NCBI RefSeq assembly: GCF_029784155.1
Contig: NC_073693.1
Coordinates: forward strand, 27,750,002-27,814,001
From: Uranotaenia lowii
Taxonomy: Eukaryota; Arthropoda; Insecta; Diptera; Culicidae
DNA: 64,000 bases
Direction of reading: 5' to 3'
The notes below the pieces were generated by a model that ran no database searches, was not told the origin of the DNA, and worked only from the letters and a program-made list of their open reading frames with translations. Below, piece after piece: positions 23,820-35,542 of the stretch (its first letter is position 1; every line of letters starts with the position of its first letter). The translations under genes and the position numbers were made by a program.

Positions 23820-24760
23820 GGATGCTCATTATGACCAGGAAGGATGAAAAATGTTTTCAGATTTTCGGATGACCCCTTCTGAAGGGGGTCGTCCATACAA
23901 GACAAATAATGTTTTCGCGATATTGACGTTAGTTTTTGTCGGATTGTGTTGAAAATTTGCACATGAGTGTTTTGAGAGACGAGTAATCGATTTCAGGTGT
24001 TAAATTTTGTGTAAGGGGTCAGCCCAAGGGGTCGTCCATACTAACTGTCAGCTTTTTTTGCGATATTGACGTTGTTATACATCGTATTCAGATGAAAATT
24101 GGTACACGATAGTTTTGAGTGACCTGCAATCGATTTGAGGTACCAAATTTAGTGAAGGGGGCCGGCAAAAGGGGTCGTCCATACTACAAAAATACTGTTT
24201 TAGTTATAATGACGTTTTTATACATCGGATCGGGATGAAACTTTGCACATGGGAGCTATGAGGGACAAACAATTGATTTCACTTATCCTAATCAAAGTCA
24301 GGGGTCGGCCAAAGGGGTCGTCCATACTAACTATTTACAGTTAATGCGATATTGTCGTTATTGTACATCGGATTCAGATGAAAATTGGTACATAAGAGTT
24401 TTGAGGGACGGGCAATCGATTTCAGGTGTGAAACAAAATCAGTGTAAGGGGCCGAAAAAGGGGGTCGTCCATATTAACTTTTCAACATTTTTGCAATATC
24501 GTCGTTATCATTCATCGGATTGGGAGGAAAATTTACACACGGTTGTTTTCAGGGACGGACAATCGATTTCAGATGTCAAATGTTTTGCCAGGAGTCAACG
24601 AAAGAGGTCGTCCATTTTAATTAATTTTTCACTGTTTTCAGGAATATAGACGTTATTATGCAATGGATTGTTTTGAAAATTTGCACACGGGAGTTTTGAG
24701 GGACCGGCAATTGATTTCCGATATCAAAGATTGTATAAAAGGCCACCGAAAGAGGTTTAC
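23820..24760 (+). repeat. 143-bp tandem array inside the Helitron
   Basis: The landmark GTCGTCCATA recurs at 23888, 24031, 24174, 24317, 24464 and 24607, a period of 143 bp (one interval 147). Each unit also has GATATTGACGTT, a GATGAAAATTTGCACA-like phrase and GGGCAATCGATTTCAG. Units diverge toward the 3' end. The Helitron at 48067 has the same array. Confidence 0.92.
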
Positions 24761-25014
24761 CTTTTTGGCAATAATTGCGTTGTTATGCATCAATCGAGTC
24801 GAAATTTATACACGGGTTTTTTTTGGCACGGTCAATTCCCGATTTTAAATTTAGTAGCAGACAGAAAAATTGATCATCCAATATTTTTGCAAGTATTACT
24901 TAACAATGAATTCGGAAGTGCATCTGGAAAACGCTTGGCAATTGACTATCATACAAATTGTTCATGACATATTCCAAGTTGAAAGCGAAACGGAGTTTGT
25001 ATGGGATCAGCTAG

Positions 25015-26104
25015 TAAACAATAAAATTCAGAATTAAATTTAACTGTATGGATTACAGTTTCTTATCTTACGATCATAAACTATAAATTTAAGTAATTTA
25101 ATTTGTGAATATTTTCAATTTTTATTCCAAATACTCAAAATAGATTTGCTTTCATTCAGGGTTTTCCTGTTAAGAGAAAACTAATCTAAATACAAGAAAG
25201 TTTAAATTCTTTTTTTTATAAATTCTTTAATTCTTAGTGCAATTTGCCAATCCCAAACTGAAAATTGAAAAAAAGTTAATGATGACACAAATTTCAAAGA
25301 CATTTTCAAACATTATATTGATTAGAAAAGTGTTGCTGTAAAATGAAATGAAAAGTAACTTTTTCTGAATTGTTAAATATTTGTCAAACTCAGCTCTGTA
25401 AATTCACAATAAGATTCAATTAGTGTATTTAGTGCAAAGTCCGAAAAAAAGACATTTGAAATAATAAAAAAAAAATAATTTTATATTCATTATTCTGTAA
25501 ATGTTCCGGGTCCATTTTTTAATTTTTCTATTCTGACGACCATGTTTAAAGAAAACTGTAATGTATTTAAATACAGAGGTTAACACAAATCGAAAATACA
25601 ACTCTATTTATAACGACTCCAGCAAAAAGATCCATTTTTTGTTGAAATCAATCTTCAACATTATTAAAATACTTTATCAGATAGGAGTTTTTGAATAGGA
25701 ATGATGACTAAACTAAATTGAAACTTGATAGATTAAGCGTTCTTTAGTTACCGGAACTGATCATTAGCAGAACTTTATTATACGCTACCTCAACAAAAAA
25801 ATAAGTTCGCTAAACAAAAGTTAGCGAACTTTTTAGAGCAAATCGTATGAGCGTTTTCGTGTCACGAACTGCCGGTTTTGAATATAAATTTATGTATGAT
25901 ATTTTCCATTCCATTAGCGGTTTTTTGAATGAACTTAAAATAATGAAATTCGAATAACGAACCATAGTTCTGGATTTTTTTCTGATACAAAGGCATCCAC
26001 TAGCTTTTGTACACTTAAAAGGAAGGCTTACTAAGGAACAGTGCTAAAATATAAAAAAAATACTCAAATATTACAGGCTTAACAAAGTTTGCCGGGTCAG
26101 CTAG
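25015..26104 (+). mobile_element. Helitron-type 3' end without a visible 5' end
   Basis: AAGTTTGCCGGGTCAGCTAG followed by T at 26105 is a typical Helitron 3' terminus. No TC 5' terminus is found between it and the 3' end at 25014. It may be a 5'-truncated Helitron, or an outer element into which the 18350 Helitron inserted. The region also has a perfect-looking hairpin AAGTTCGCTA/TAGCGAACTT at 25803-25831. The start coordinate is the neighbour's end and not an observed boundary. Confidence 0.5.
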
Positions 26105-26529
26105 TTTAAGATATTATCCACCAGCATTATTCCCTACAAATTTATTTGAACGCTAGTTTGAGACCCTTCTCTTTTTTGGAAGAAGGAGATTTCATAGAAA
26201 TGGTCCCAAGTAACACAGATTATGCCAACTAGAATTAGGTAGTTTTATTATGGTTTAATTATGGCATTTTTTTGTGCAGCTCGTTTTATGGCGGTTTTAT
26301 TATGGTCATGCAGAATGCTTATAATTTTTTTTCGACCATATGTTTTCAGATGGTTTTGAAAACGCTAATAAAACTTTTATTAAACGTACTGTTTTAGTTA
26401 TTTTGAAAGAGTTATGAATGCTCTTTTTAAACTATAATAAAACACAAACCTAGAAGTTTGCTCCAAGCTTTCTTTTGCATGTTCTATAATAGCACTCAGT
26501 GCCTGATTATTAAACCGCCATAAAACTTA

Positions 26530-27081
26530 CCCAGCAAACATAACATCGCATTAGAAATGTCAGCTCAACTCGTTAACAATGTTAATGCAAATCGTAATTC
26601 CTACCAAACCAAGTAAATGATCGTAAAAATGGTTAGTTAAAGTCTACCGACTCGTATATGACAAAATTGCGCCATGTTTGCTAATTTGTGTCCCGCGTGC
26701 GGGATTCAAGTGAGAAAACAACCTTGTTGTTCTCTCTGCGATTAGCAGTGCAACCAGATTTCTAAAAATCAGAGGGTCCGTTTGGTTAAACTGTCCAATG
26801 AGAGAAGCAGCATATATTGTCGCTGGCAACGGTTTGCATGCATTGAGAGCAAAACTTGCGCTCTCTCGCATGCTGTCAGGATGTACGGTAAAAGGTGTTG
26901 TATATCGTCCAACTTTTGCAACACTTATCGCATAAGCCAGAAGTTAAAAATATGTATGTATATTGCCTCCACTTTAGTACGTAAATGCTGTTTTTTCGAG
27001 TTATATAAGATGATTTTATAATGTATATGAAGCGTATAGCAAAGTTGGTTGAGAAATGTACCTAAAAAAATGTTTGCTGGG
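26530..27081. mobile_element. Nested MITE with CCCAGCAAACAT ends
   Basis: The left end CCCAGCAAACAT and the right end ATGTTTGCTGGG are exact inverted copies, flanked by TA on each side (26528-26529 and 27082-27083). The element is 552 bp with no coding content, consistent with a TA-targeting MITE. Confidence 0.75.
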
Positions 27082-27309
27082 TAGTGACAGTTCTCGATCA
27101 AGTTGTCAAAACAGGACACGCTCAGATTAGATAGCACATATTTGAATTGGAACTCCCATTTTTACACATTTTTGGTAAGTTATGCGTGTTGGTTTTGAGT
27201 TAAAATTAAAAAAATACTTCTTTGAAAACTTGAAATCACCGAAAGAGATATGAATATCTTTACAATATGAGTATTGAGTGAGAGGGCCCTAATAGTAGGA
27301 AAAAAATTG

Positions 27310-27910
27310 TTGCTTGACGCCATCATTAATTCAAGATGGCGGCTTCCGTTTTTATTTTCAAAGCTGTAAATTACTGAAAATATCGTGAAACCTTCACAAT
27401 ATGGTTATTAGTTGAAAGTAATAATCGAGTAGAAGTCAAATTTCGTTGCCCGTCGCCATCTTAAATCCAAGATGGCGGCTACCACTCAACTTGAAAATAC
27501 TGTAAATGACTGAAAATCGCATAAAACCTATATTATTGGGGTATAAGTTGAAAGAAATCAACCGGTAGAAGTTGAATTTCGCTATCTGACGCCCTCTTGA
27601 AATCCAAGATGGCGGCTTCCGCTAAACTTTAAAATGTAGTGAATGACTTAAAATGACATGGTGACATGACCCAGGTGGTAGTGGGTGGAAGGGCTTAACG
27701 AGTAGAAGTCGAATATTGCTATCTTACACCATCTTGAAATCCAAGATGGCAGCTTTCTTTAAACTTTAAAAATGCTCTAAATCATTGAATATCGCATGAA
27801 ACCTCCAAAATATGGGTGTTTGTCAATTGGGATAGGTTATAAAAAGTTTATTTTTGCATTCTGACGATATCTTGAAATCCAGGATGGTGGCTTCAGCTGA
27901 ACTTAAAAAT
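27310..27910 (+). repeat. 136-138 bp tandem array with AAGATGGCGGCTTCC core
   Basis: The core CAAGATGGCGGCTTCC recurs at 27332, 27468, 27605, 27742 and 27880, the last units diverged. Each unit continues through an AAATCGCATGAAACCT-like phrase and an AGTAGAAGTCGAATTTCG-like phrase. A partial inverted unit (ATGGCGTCAGACAACG) follows near 27925. Confidence 0.9.
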
Positions 27911-28143
27911 ACTGGATTTCAATATGGCGTCAGACAACGAAATTTGACTTCAACTCATGATTTATTCCACGGGTCATTCAAAACCAATCCCTTTTCATTC
28001 AAAAAGTCTGTCCTCATTTACTGTACTAATGATTAACAACTCAGAAATGAGGAACTCAACCTTAGCGTGTAATTGGTTGGCTTGCGAGAGAAACGTCAAA
28101 TCGTAACTTTTTTTGGGGTCATCATTAAACCATAATAAAACTA

Positions 28144-29290
28144 TGAATTGAGTTAAACAAGAAGATCTAGTTTTTTTTCCTTTTGAACGAATGTTGTTGA
28201 GATCTTTTATTGAAAAAAAATGTTGAATTTAAAATTATGATAGTTAACAGATACTGAGGATCTGACCGAAAAGGATTTGAGAAGGTTTCAGAAAGTTTAT
28301 ATTCCAAAGAATCTTATCTGCTTGTCTGTAGATGGAAAAAGATTTAAAAATCCGAAATTGTATTATGAAAACTATGAAAGGGAAAATAAATTTTCAAGAA
28401 AAGTTAAATGAGCTGAATTTCAAATTCGATTGAATTCAAGTTTTTCTGGCAAAACATTATCAAAAGCAATATCAAAAGTACGAAAATTGTCCAAAAGCAT
28501 GTTCCACTAAAACGTGAATAGCTTTTGATTTGGCAAAAAGTGGCAATTAGTTTTTGTTTTGTTGGATGGATGAGACTTCCATTTAAATGTTTGAGTAGGA
28601 ATGAAAGTGGTGTCTCGAGGGGTAACATGTTTTTCAGGTGTCCGGATATTATGAAAAAAAAAATTCAATTCTGCAACCTAAAATGAATTTTATTCTGTTT
28701 TGAGCACATCCATTTTATTATTTAAATTACCATTAGAAATACAACTTTAGTGGAGTGCTGATTTTTTTTTGTTTTTGCGATAAAATGCAATAACATCAAA
28801 CCACAACTTAACCTAGATAGAAAATTGTAATAAACATGGAATTTTGAGATATATTTGATAGATTTGGGATCGGTGTAATGTCCAGTTTCTGAAAAGCATA
28901 AATTTATGATGAATTTTCGAAATTTAAAAGAAGGGGGTTTGGCCAAGCTTTAACAGGTCCTGCCCCACTATGCGTCGGGATTTTGACGTGGGTGAAACTG
29001 CACTATAGATTGCAGATACAGGTGATAGGTGATTAAGCATTTTGACCCATTTGTGTAAGGTAATAAAAAAAATCTAAGTCTTAAATAACACAGTTAGTTT
29101 TTTTGTCTTTGAAAGAATCAAGCTTCAAAAGGAATCTACAAGAAATCAGGATCGAATATTTTAAGAAAACATTAAAGAAAATTGAACTCCTTGATATGGG
29201 GTTTGTATTTTATTTAATAAATCATTTTCACCTAATCCAAAAGATTTCTAATAGAAACGAACATATAAAATGCACCTGTTATTACAATAT
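28144..29290. other. AT-rich intergenic DNA, no gene seen
   Basis: Only short frames without domains. No repeat boundary recognised. Confidence 0.5.
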
Positions 29291-30445
29291 GGTATCAAGA
29301 GAAGATTAGAGCATAATGAGCACCCGGGGCATAGAAGGCACTCGAACGAAATTACGAATTTTGTCAAATAAATTTTTATTAGAACAGTTTTGTAGTTCCT
29401 ATACCTAGTATAATTTTTTTCAGAAAAAAAGAAATCTCCTTATCATCTTCACAAAAAATTAAAAAAAAAAAAACCAGCTAGGATCTTAAGTGACGAAAAA
29501 ATTACAATTTTTGCACACCGGAAAATAAGCTATTATGATCGTTAAATCTTCTTGACCTATTAAGTACATACTACAAAACGATGTACACGTTGTTCCTCAA
29601 TTTTCACAATCATAATTTTTTTTATTTTTTAACAATAATCAATTTTAAAACGCTTTTTTTCTTTTTAATTGTTCACTAGGGGCGTATAGAGCATCATAGA
29701 TCGGGGCATGTTGAGCATTTTCTGCCCTAGAATATGGCAGTTAGTTCGACTTGATGAAGTTAACTGATTTATAGAGCCACAGTTTAAACAGTTTACATCT
29801 GAAGATTGGGCCTATTGGTCAGCTGTCGGAAAGGTATTTAGAAGACTGGAGTTCGATTCCTGGTCCAGGCAATTTTTTTTCCATTTTCCATTCATGATCG
29901 ATTATTTAGATCTTTTCAACAAAGCCAACTAGGCAACAGAAACATAATGTATGAATGTTTGAATTATTTGTATTCTACAAACAGACATTTATCATTGATC
30001 TTTTTGATGGATTTATGACTCACCGTTTAGTGCAAAATGCGTCGTCAAGAACTTAAAAAAAAATTAACCTCGACCAGGAATCGACCTCTTCGAAACCTAA
30101 CCACTAGGCCCAACTGTCAGATGTAAACAAGTCTAGCTGTAGCTCTACAAGTTTGCTAGATTCCACGGCAGAAAATGCTCATCGTGCCCCGATCAATGGT
30201 GCTTCTACTGCCCCAGTGGAGGTTTTGGTTATGCCCCAGCAATGACTAATTTTCAGCTTTAGGCAAACATTTTTTAAATGCATTTTTAAACGTTTTACAC
30301 ATTTTTTTCAAATTATAGCCAGTTAGGAAATAGACTTTTTATATGTCTGAACACGAAACAATGAAGTTACTCAAATATTATAGCTGTTTTCCATGGTTAA
30401 ATGATCGCCATTCTTAAGGTGGCCATTATGCTCTCATCTCCCCTA
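29290..30445. repeat. Long inverted repeat (foldback) carrying tRNA-like segments
   Basis: The arms 29679-29872 and 30064-30223 are inverted, diverged copies: GATCGGGGCA, GAGCATTTTCTGCC, GTTTACATCTGA and GGGCCTA-GGT-AG recur in mirrored order. Weaker outer matches (AGAGCATAATG at 29310 and its complement near 30430) suggest a larger element. Each arm carries a tRNA-like stretch with a good Pol III B box (GAGTTCGATTCC on the plus strand near 29850, GAGGTCGATTCC on the minus strand near 30085). These are not intact tRNAs. A foldback derived from a tRNA-SINE is the simplest reading. Confidence 0.7.
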
Positions 30446-31080
30446 CAATGTTTTTAATTTGCTACAGTGTTACTATTACGGCTGTTTCTGGCTCACTTTT
30501 TGTTGCTTATTATTTAATTATCTTCGAATTTTGCCCATTTGGCCAAGGAATTTTGCTAATATTCCTGTTCGTCATTTTTTTAAATTTTGAAAATTCTAAA
30601 ATTTGAAGATTTAAGGAATTTTAAAAATTCACTCTTATCACCAAAAAAAAGGTTAATTTAGATCTTCTGACCTATTTTTGTTCTGAAAAATTCGCTGAAT
30701 ATGGGAGATTCTCCTCTATAATGTAGCAAATGTCGTCTCAAGAGCTGATATTATTTTTAACATCTTGTTTAAAAACAAAACAATTGAGGAGAGTCATTTC
30801 GTCTCACCCTTTACTGTAAAAGCCCTCTCTTCGAAAGTCCTTTCAACAAAAAGGAGTCGCTTGGTATTTGGTAAGTCAGCTCCCCAGCTTCGTCAAAGCA
30901 GCTGATCCCGAACCGGGGCCGCACATTGTCAACGGTGAGAAAAGCTCCGCAAAAAGCTTCCCATTCTTCTCTCGTTTTTTTTTCAAATTCTTTTGACATT
31001 ATCTCAACCATCTCCCGGTGTCGATTTCCCTCGATGCCTAGCTCAATTTTCCCGGATGCAGTACCTGCTGTTCTCTCTCT
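30446..31080. other. Non-coding DNA upstream of a candidate exon
   Basis: AT-rich until about 30780, then GC-richer. This could hold a promoter for the candidate 5' UTR exon that follows, but no TATA box or other core element is clear. Confidence 0.35.
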
Positions 31081-31089
31081 GTAGGGTTT

Positions 31090-32415
31090 TTCTTCTCAGT
31101 GTCGCATTGGTGTTGGTGTGAGCCCCCAGATTATCCTTCAGCTGAGAGAGCGGAGCGACGGAGCCTCGCAATCCTTTCGTTGGGACTCGTTCCGGACTGG
31201 ACCTAACCGGAATCAGTACGAGCAGGAACGTCGTCGGGTACGGTTGAAATTTCGAGGATTCGTATTCGGGAACCGCGGTCGGTTGTTGAGTCTCTATCAG
31301 GTGTATCTACCTGTGTGGTTACTTGCTGCTACCACCAAGATTCTGGAAAAGGATTCGGTTTTGGTGTTGGAAGGATCTGCCGAGTTTACCGAGCTAGATA
31401 GTATTGGGATTTTCCGGAGAGGCTGCTAGCAGCATCATCATCGTCTTCGTCGTCATTGGTGTTGGTAGCGAGCCTTGCGAGTTTCGTATCGATAACGTCA
31501 TCCCTCGGTTGGGATATTGAAGGCACACCGAATGATGGCAGCCGCCAGGATTGCCAGGAGAGAATCTGCCTCGGACCGAACGGGCGCAGAGCAGTTTCGC
31601 GAGTGAACATGGAGCCCCCGAAAAACATAAATAATTGATCCTCGGAGTGATGGAATTTTTGAGCCGAATGGTTTAATATTTTATTCAATTCTCTCAACCG
31701 TGTTGTGTGAAATTTGTGTGCACTATTTCGGTGGGGAAAACGATGTGAAAATTTCCTCGGAACTTGCCGCTGTTGGCCTTGGCTGGATTCCTCTGGGTCA
31801 AGCAAATTGATCCAGTTTCTTTTCTGCGGAAAAGGTGTTCGGAAAATGAAGGAAAATTAAGCCATCTAGCTTGAGAGCTAAGTGATTGAGGGAAGGTGAT
31901 TTCTGTTCGAGATCGCACCGAAGCTGTGATAATCTGGGAAGGGACGGTGAATTTCCTTTTTTCGCCTGCCATGAGTTGCAAAGCTCGAATCATCTGGTCG
32001 ATTTCCGGATTTCATTGGATTGGAAAAATCTAAAGTAACACACCACTAACCTAGATCTGCGGAATCCAAGGGATTACGGATATCATCATCAGTGGAAACA
32101 AGGTGATAAAAATTCTGAAACCCGAGAGAAATTTACGGAGAGCAATCGGAGCCAGAGCGCCCTCGGAAAATTGAAACATGATGACAGTGAAATCGGTGGA
32201 GTTGTAAATAGCAATTCCTAAGTCCTGTGTATATTTCTGTGTACAGTGAAAAAGTGAATCGATCAGAAATAATAACAGTGAAGAAGAGAAAGCCATCGCG
32301 AAAAAATTGTACCAACGTGGAAAATCAATTTCCTTTCAGCTGCCAACGAACGAAAAGTTCCCGGACGCTGCCGCTCGGAAAAAAAACAGCAGGAAATCCA
32401 GCGAAAAAAAATCCG
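31090..32415 (+). other. Candidate 5' UTR first exon of an unidentified plus-strand gene
   Basis: This GC-richer, repeat-free stretch looks like an insect 5' leader. An initiator-like TCAGT lies at about 31096. The text contains GTGAAAAAGTGAATCGATCAG and CAGTGAAGAAGAG phrases of the kind common in dipteran leaders. A strong donor CCG|GTGAG lies at 32415/32416. A second possible donor, AAG|GTGATAAAA, lies near 32101. Frames are short and interrupted, which fits an untranslated leader. The gene body would be beyond the window or in small exons I cannot see. A long non-coding RNA is the alternative. Confidence 0.4.
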
Positions 32416-33690
32416 GTGAGAATCGACACGCGGTGAACCGTGTTTCGTGTTTTCATTTTATCGCAAAACCTACAGACACAGTTATTTATGCCTTGGCCCT
32501 TGGTGTATTCCATTATTCCTCCACCCATCCATACCCACCCACCTTAAGGTCACCCACTCACGTGGAAAAACACGCGAAATTCCATCACAATCCCGTCAGA
32601 GAAACGGAACGGATTTCGCTCTCTCCCATTGCATACCTTTGGGCTGACATCATTCTCCATTTTTGGGGCGGATGTGTGCGAGTCCTCGCCGAAAATCTAT
32701 GTTTTAAGGTTACACGCTCAAAATTGCTCCGTTTTCGTGTTTCTCTGCTGTTCAGATGATGAAGGTCATAAAATTGTTACCGAATGCCTACAATTGGCGA
32801 CCATGTGTTAGTTTTCGCGGAGCGAAAAAGAGAACTCTTATCTCGTTTCGCGAAAGCTTCTTCGGAAAAACCACGTTGGTTTTCTCTCGCAATTTTCTTT
32901 CGCTCACCATCATCGTTTTGCTCACAAGGACCAAACTAAACAAACAAAAAATGCTCCCAACAATGCCAACGACACTGAAACGTTCGAGTTCGTTTGTTGT
33001 TTTTTGTTTGTTTGTTAGAATCTCTTAAATGATCCTGTTTTAGTCGTTTTTTTTTGTTGGCTCGAGATTTTCGCTCGACCGAACTCAACTCAACTCAACA
33101 CGATTGTGGCATAAAAGAAAATGAGTAATTTCGGGTTATTACCCACTACCTCAACTACACACAACTCGACGAGCGCTCCTCGTGTGATTTTCTGCTGTTG
33201 GAATTGAATAATCAATGATGGAGCTGAGCTTAAACCTACAAGGAGGAGGTGGTGACTGGGAAGGGTTTGCCCAGACATTTGTTTTAATAATGATACAAGA
33301 TCTCAATTATCGTTATCTCGCTGTCGGATGCTACCCCGTTAATGTTCACCTACTAGCGTCCTGTAATGTTGTGATGTTTGTTTTTTTTTTAAGTTCCATT
33401 TGTTCTAATTAGCCATTCATGGGATGGAAGTGGGGTGTGAGGATGCTGCCAAATGTTTGCTGGCTGTCGGCATTGTAAAGTTTTATCTGTTTGGCCGAGA
33501 GCTCTGAATACATAAGCTCATACGAGCTAATTGATTTTGGCAATCAGGTTCGACAAAAAAAATTATGAGTGTAATGCAGGATCTTAAAACCAGTGATTTT
33601 TAAAAAGCAATCTTTAGGGAACAGAAAAGTTTTTTTTCAAATTTTCTAGTTTATTGCAGGGTAGAAGGGATTTGAATTATTGAGGGCATA
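32416..33690. other. Possible intron start, moderately GC-rich
   Basis: This follows the candidate donor. It contains C-rich runs (CCACCCATCCATACCCACCC) and fairly complex sequence to about 33.4 kb, then AT-rich DNA. No coding frame with a domain is present. Confidence 0.3.
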
Positions 33691-34150
33691 TAAACACTAG
33701 AGTGCCCCAAATTTGTATGGAAATTCTGTTCAAGGTCCCATACCAAATTTAGGCCAGATCGAAACACGGGAAGAGGTCGATCAACGAGCCTGAAGTATGT
33801 ATGGGATTTTCAGACATTTTGTTCAGGAGGAACATAAAAACCCAGTGTTTTTATCAGTAACTTTGCCCTCTTCGGTAGATTTCTTTTGGTTTTTTTTTCT
33901 TCTGGAAACCTAAACTATAACAAATATTTCATCTTATGACCGCTTTTCAATAAGAGTTAATATAAAAAAGTGATTAAGCTTCAAAAATGGGTTAACATTT
34001 TTAAGGATGGTATTCATCCCTGAAGCGTCGAAATCTTCGACCGCTCCTACCGGAACACTCCATTTGAAATGCATGTCATTTCGTCAAATAATGACCAATT
34101 TCAACCATATTAATTAGGTAACAGGCAAAACTGAAGGGGAGAGCCGAATT
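33691..34150 (+). repeat. Dispersed repeat beginning AGAGTGCCCCAAATTTG
   Basis: The phrase GTGCCCCAAATTTGTATGG, then CCATACCAAATTTAGGCC, then ACACGGGAAGAGGTCGATC and TATGGGATTTTCAGA match in order a diverged copy at about 50000-50600 (ATATGCCAAATTTGAGC, CAACGGGAAGGGG, AAAGGGATTCTGAGA). No ends are defined, so the element type is unknown. Confidence 0.6.
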
Positions 34151-35534
34151 ATCCCCCGATCCCCTTTCCCTGTTTTCTTCACATCTTTCAGGAAAAATTA
34201 TTCATCTAAACTATCCTTTTTTCACTACATGAATCACAGAAGCTGATTGTAACAACTTTTGTCCCACGAAAATCATTTCCGTTGAAAATTTTTTTTTTGC
34301 AATTTTTTTACAATTTTATAACCAGAAGGGCTAAAGAATTTGACTTTCAGTACTTTTTCGGTTGTAGTTTTTACACGCTTCAACCATTTTCCCTATTTTT
34401 TATTGTACCACATTGAACTCATATGAAAAGTTAATAAATATGAGACATATTTTTCGAATTATTTTTGTTGATTTCCAAATTTTAAACGGGGTTTAAGTTT
34501 CATTTCCGCTACCACCTGCCCCTTTTTTCAAAAAAAAAAAAAATCTGAGATTTAACCCCCTTTCCCATGAAGATTTTTTCTAAGTAATTTTTTTTTCAAT
34601 TGATCGTTGTGACAGAAAATTACTTGATCCCAAAAAGTATTGAAAATAATGTTCAACAAACATGTCTGAAAATTCCTCCGGCAGCGTTTGGTACTTTTTA
34701 CATCACATCCTATATCACTCTTAGGCTAAGATATTTCATTTTACGACAGTCGAATCTATATGCGTTCACAAATTTGAACTAATCTTTAATTGTAAATTTC
34801 GAATTGCGTTTCAACAAACCTTTAGTATTGAAACTTAAATCTTGGCACTCAGAAACATTACCTCATCTTTGGAATGGGGTTTCTTTAAGAACTGTCAAAT
34901 TGAATTCATCAAGTACTGTTAAACACATCAAAAAGTTGGTAGCCAAGTTAGAATGCTTCCCAGTCACAATAGTCAACACTACCAGCAAAAAATGAAATGT
35001 TAAACCTAGTATCCGTTAGTTTTTTTTCTTATATCTTTGATCATAAAAAAAATCCTTTAATGTGATTACAAATGTGATGCTGATATGAAATATTCTTAAA
35101 AAAAATTAAGTTCTCAATTTTGTTTTGTGTTTGTTGTTCTTCTAAATGTCCAACTCCACATTCGAAAGGGTTTTGATTTTACAAGGCCACAAAATTCACA
35201 TTTTTCCAAAATGCACAGATTTAACGAGCTTATTTTTTATTAATTTAAGTGCCCTGAAACCGAATAAAAATAATTACTTTTTTTTCTATCAGATTTTGTT
35301 TTTAAAATATCTTTGAAAATAATTAGACCTTATTTAAAATAAAAATCAGCACTTACAAAACTGTATAACGTAACAAAAATTTAAAGATAGAGATTTTAAA
35401 CAAGATAAACTTTCAAGAAGAACGCTAGAAATTTTGATTTCTGCGAAAAAGGAAAAGAAGTATACTTTTTGTTTTCTTTTACAACGAGAATATAAACGAT
35501 TTTTTAAGGTAAATTTAAGCCAAAATGAAATTTG
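34151..35534. other. AT-rich intergenic DNA, no gene seen
   Basis: Short frames only, no domain, no RNA gene. Confidence 0.5.
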
Positions 35535-35542
35535 GATATTAT

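Larger units (their letters stand above)
18350..25014 (+). mobile_element. Helitron (non-autonomous), interrupted by a BEL/Pao element
   Basis: The element begins TCTATATATATAAAAAGC directly after an A and ends GGGATCAGCTAG directly before a T, the canonical Helitron TC...CTRR ends with A/T insertion. A short imperfect hairpin (ACGGAGTTTGT) precedes the 3' end. About 25 bp from the 5' end is a GTTT tetranucleotide run, into which the BEL element 18420-23752 has inserted. Without that insertion the Helitron is about 1.33 kb (18350-18419 plus 23753-25014). There is no Rep/helicase gene, so it must have been mobilised in trans. A second family member lies at 48067-49600. Confidence 0.88.
26240..28143. 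mobile_element. Possible composite TIR element, about 1.9 kb
   Basis: TAGTTTTATTATGGTTTAAT at 26240-26259 and its exact reverse complement at 28124-28143 bound a region that holds further TTATTATGG/CCATAATAA motifs, a nested TIR element (26530-27081) and a tandem array (27.3-27.9 kb). No clean target duplication was found, although GAATTAG and GAATTGAG flank the ends. No transposase is present. Confidence 0.55.

Noticed and set aside
29806..29872. Intact tRNA gene
   Set aside because: The B box is good but the acceptor and D arms do not pair convincingly and an inverted diverged copy lies nearby, so a repeat is more likely.
31386..31805. 139-codon minus-strand frame
   Set aside because: Lies across the leader-like region, with an acidic run derived from a trinucleotide repeat and no recognisable domain.
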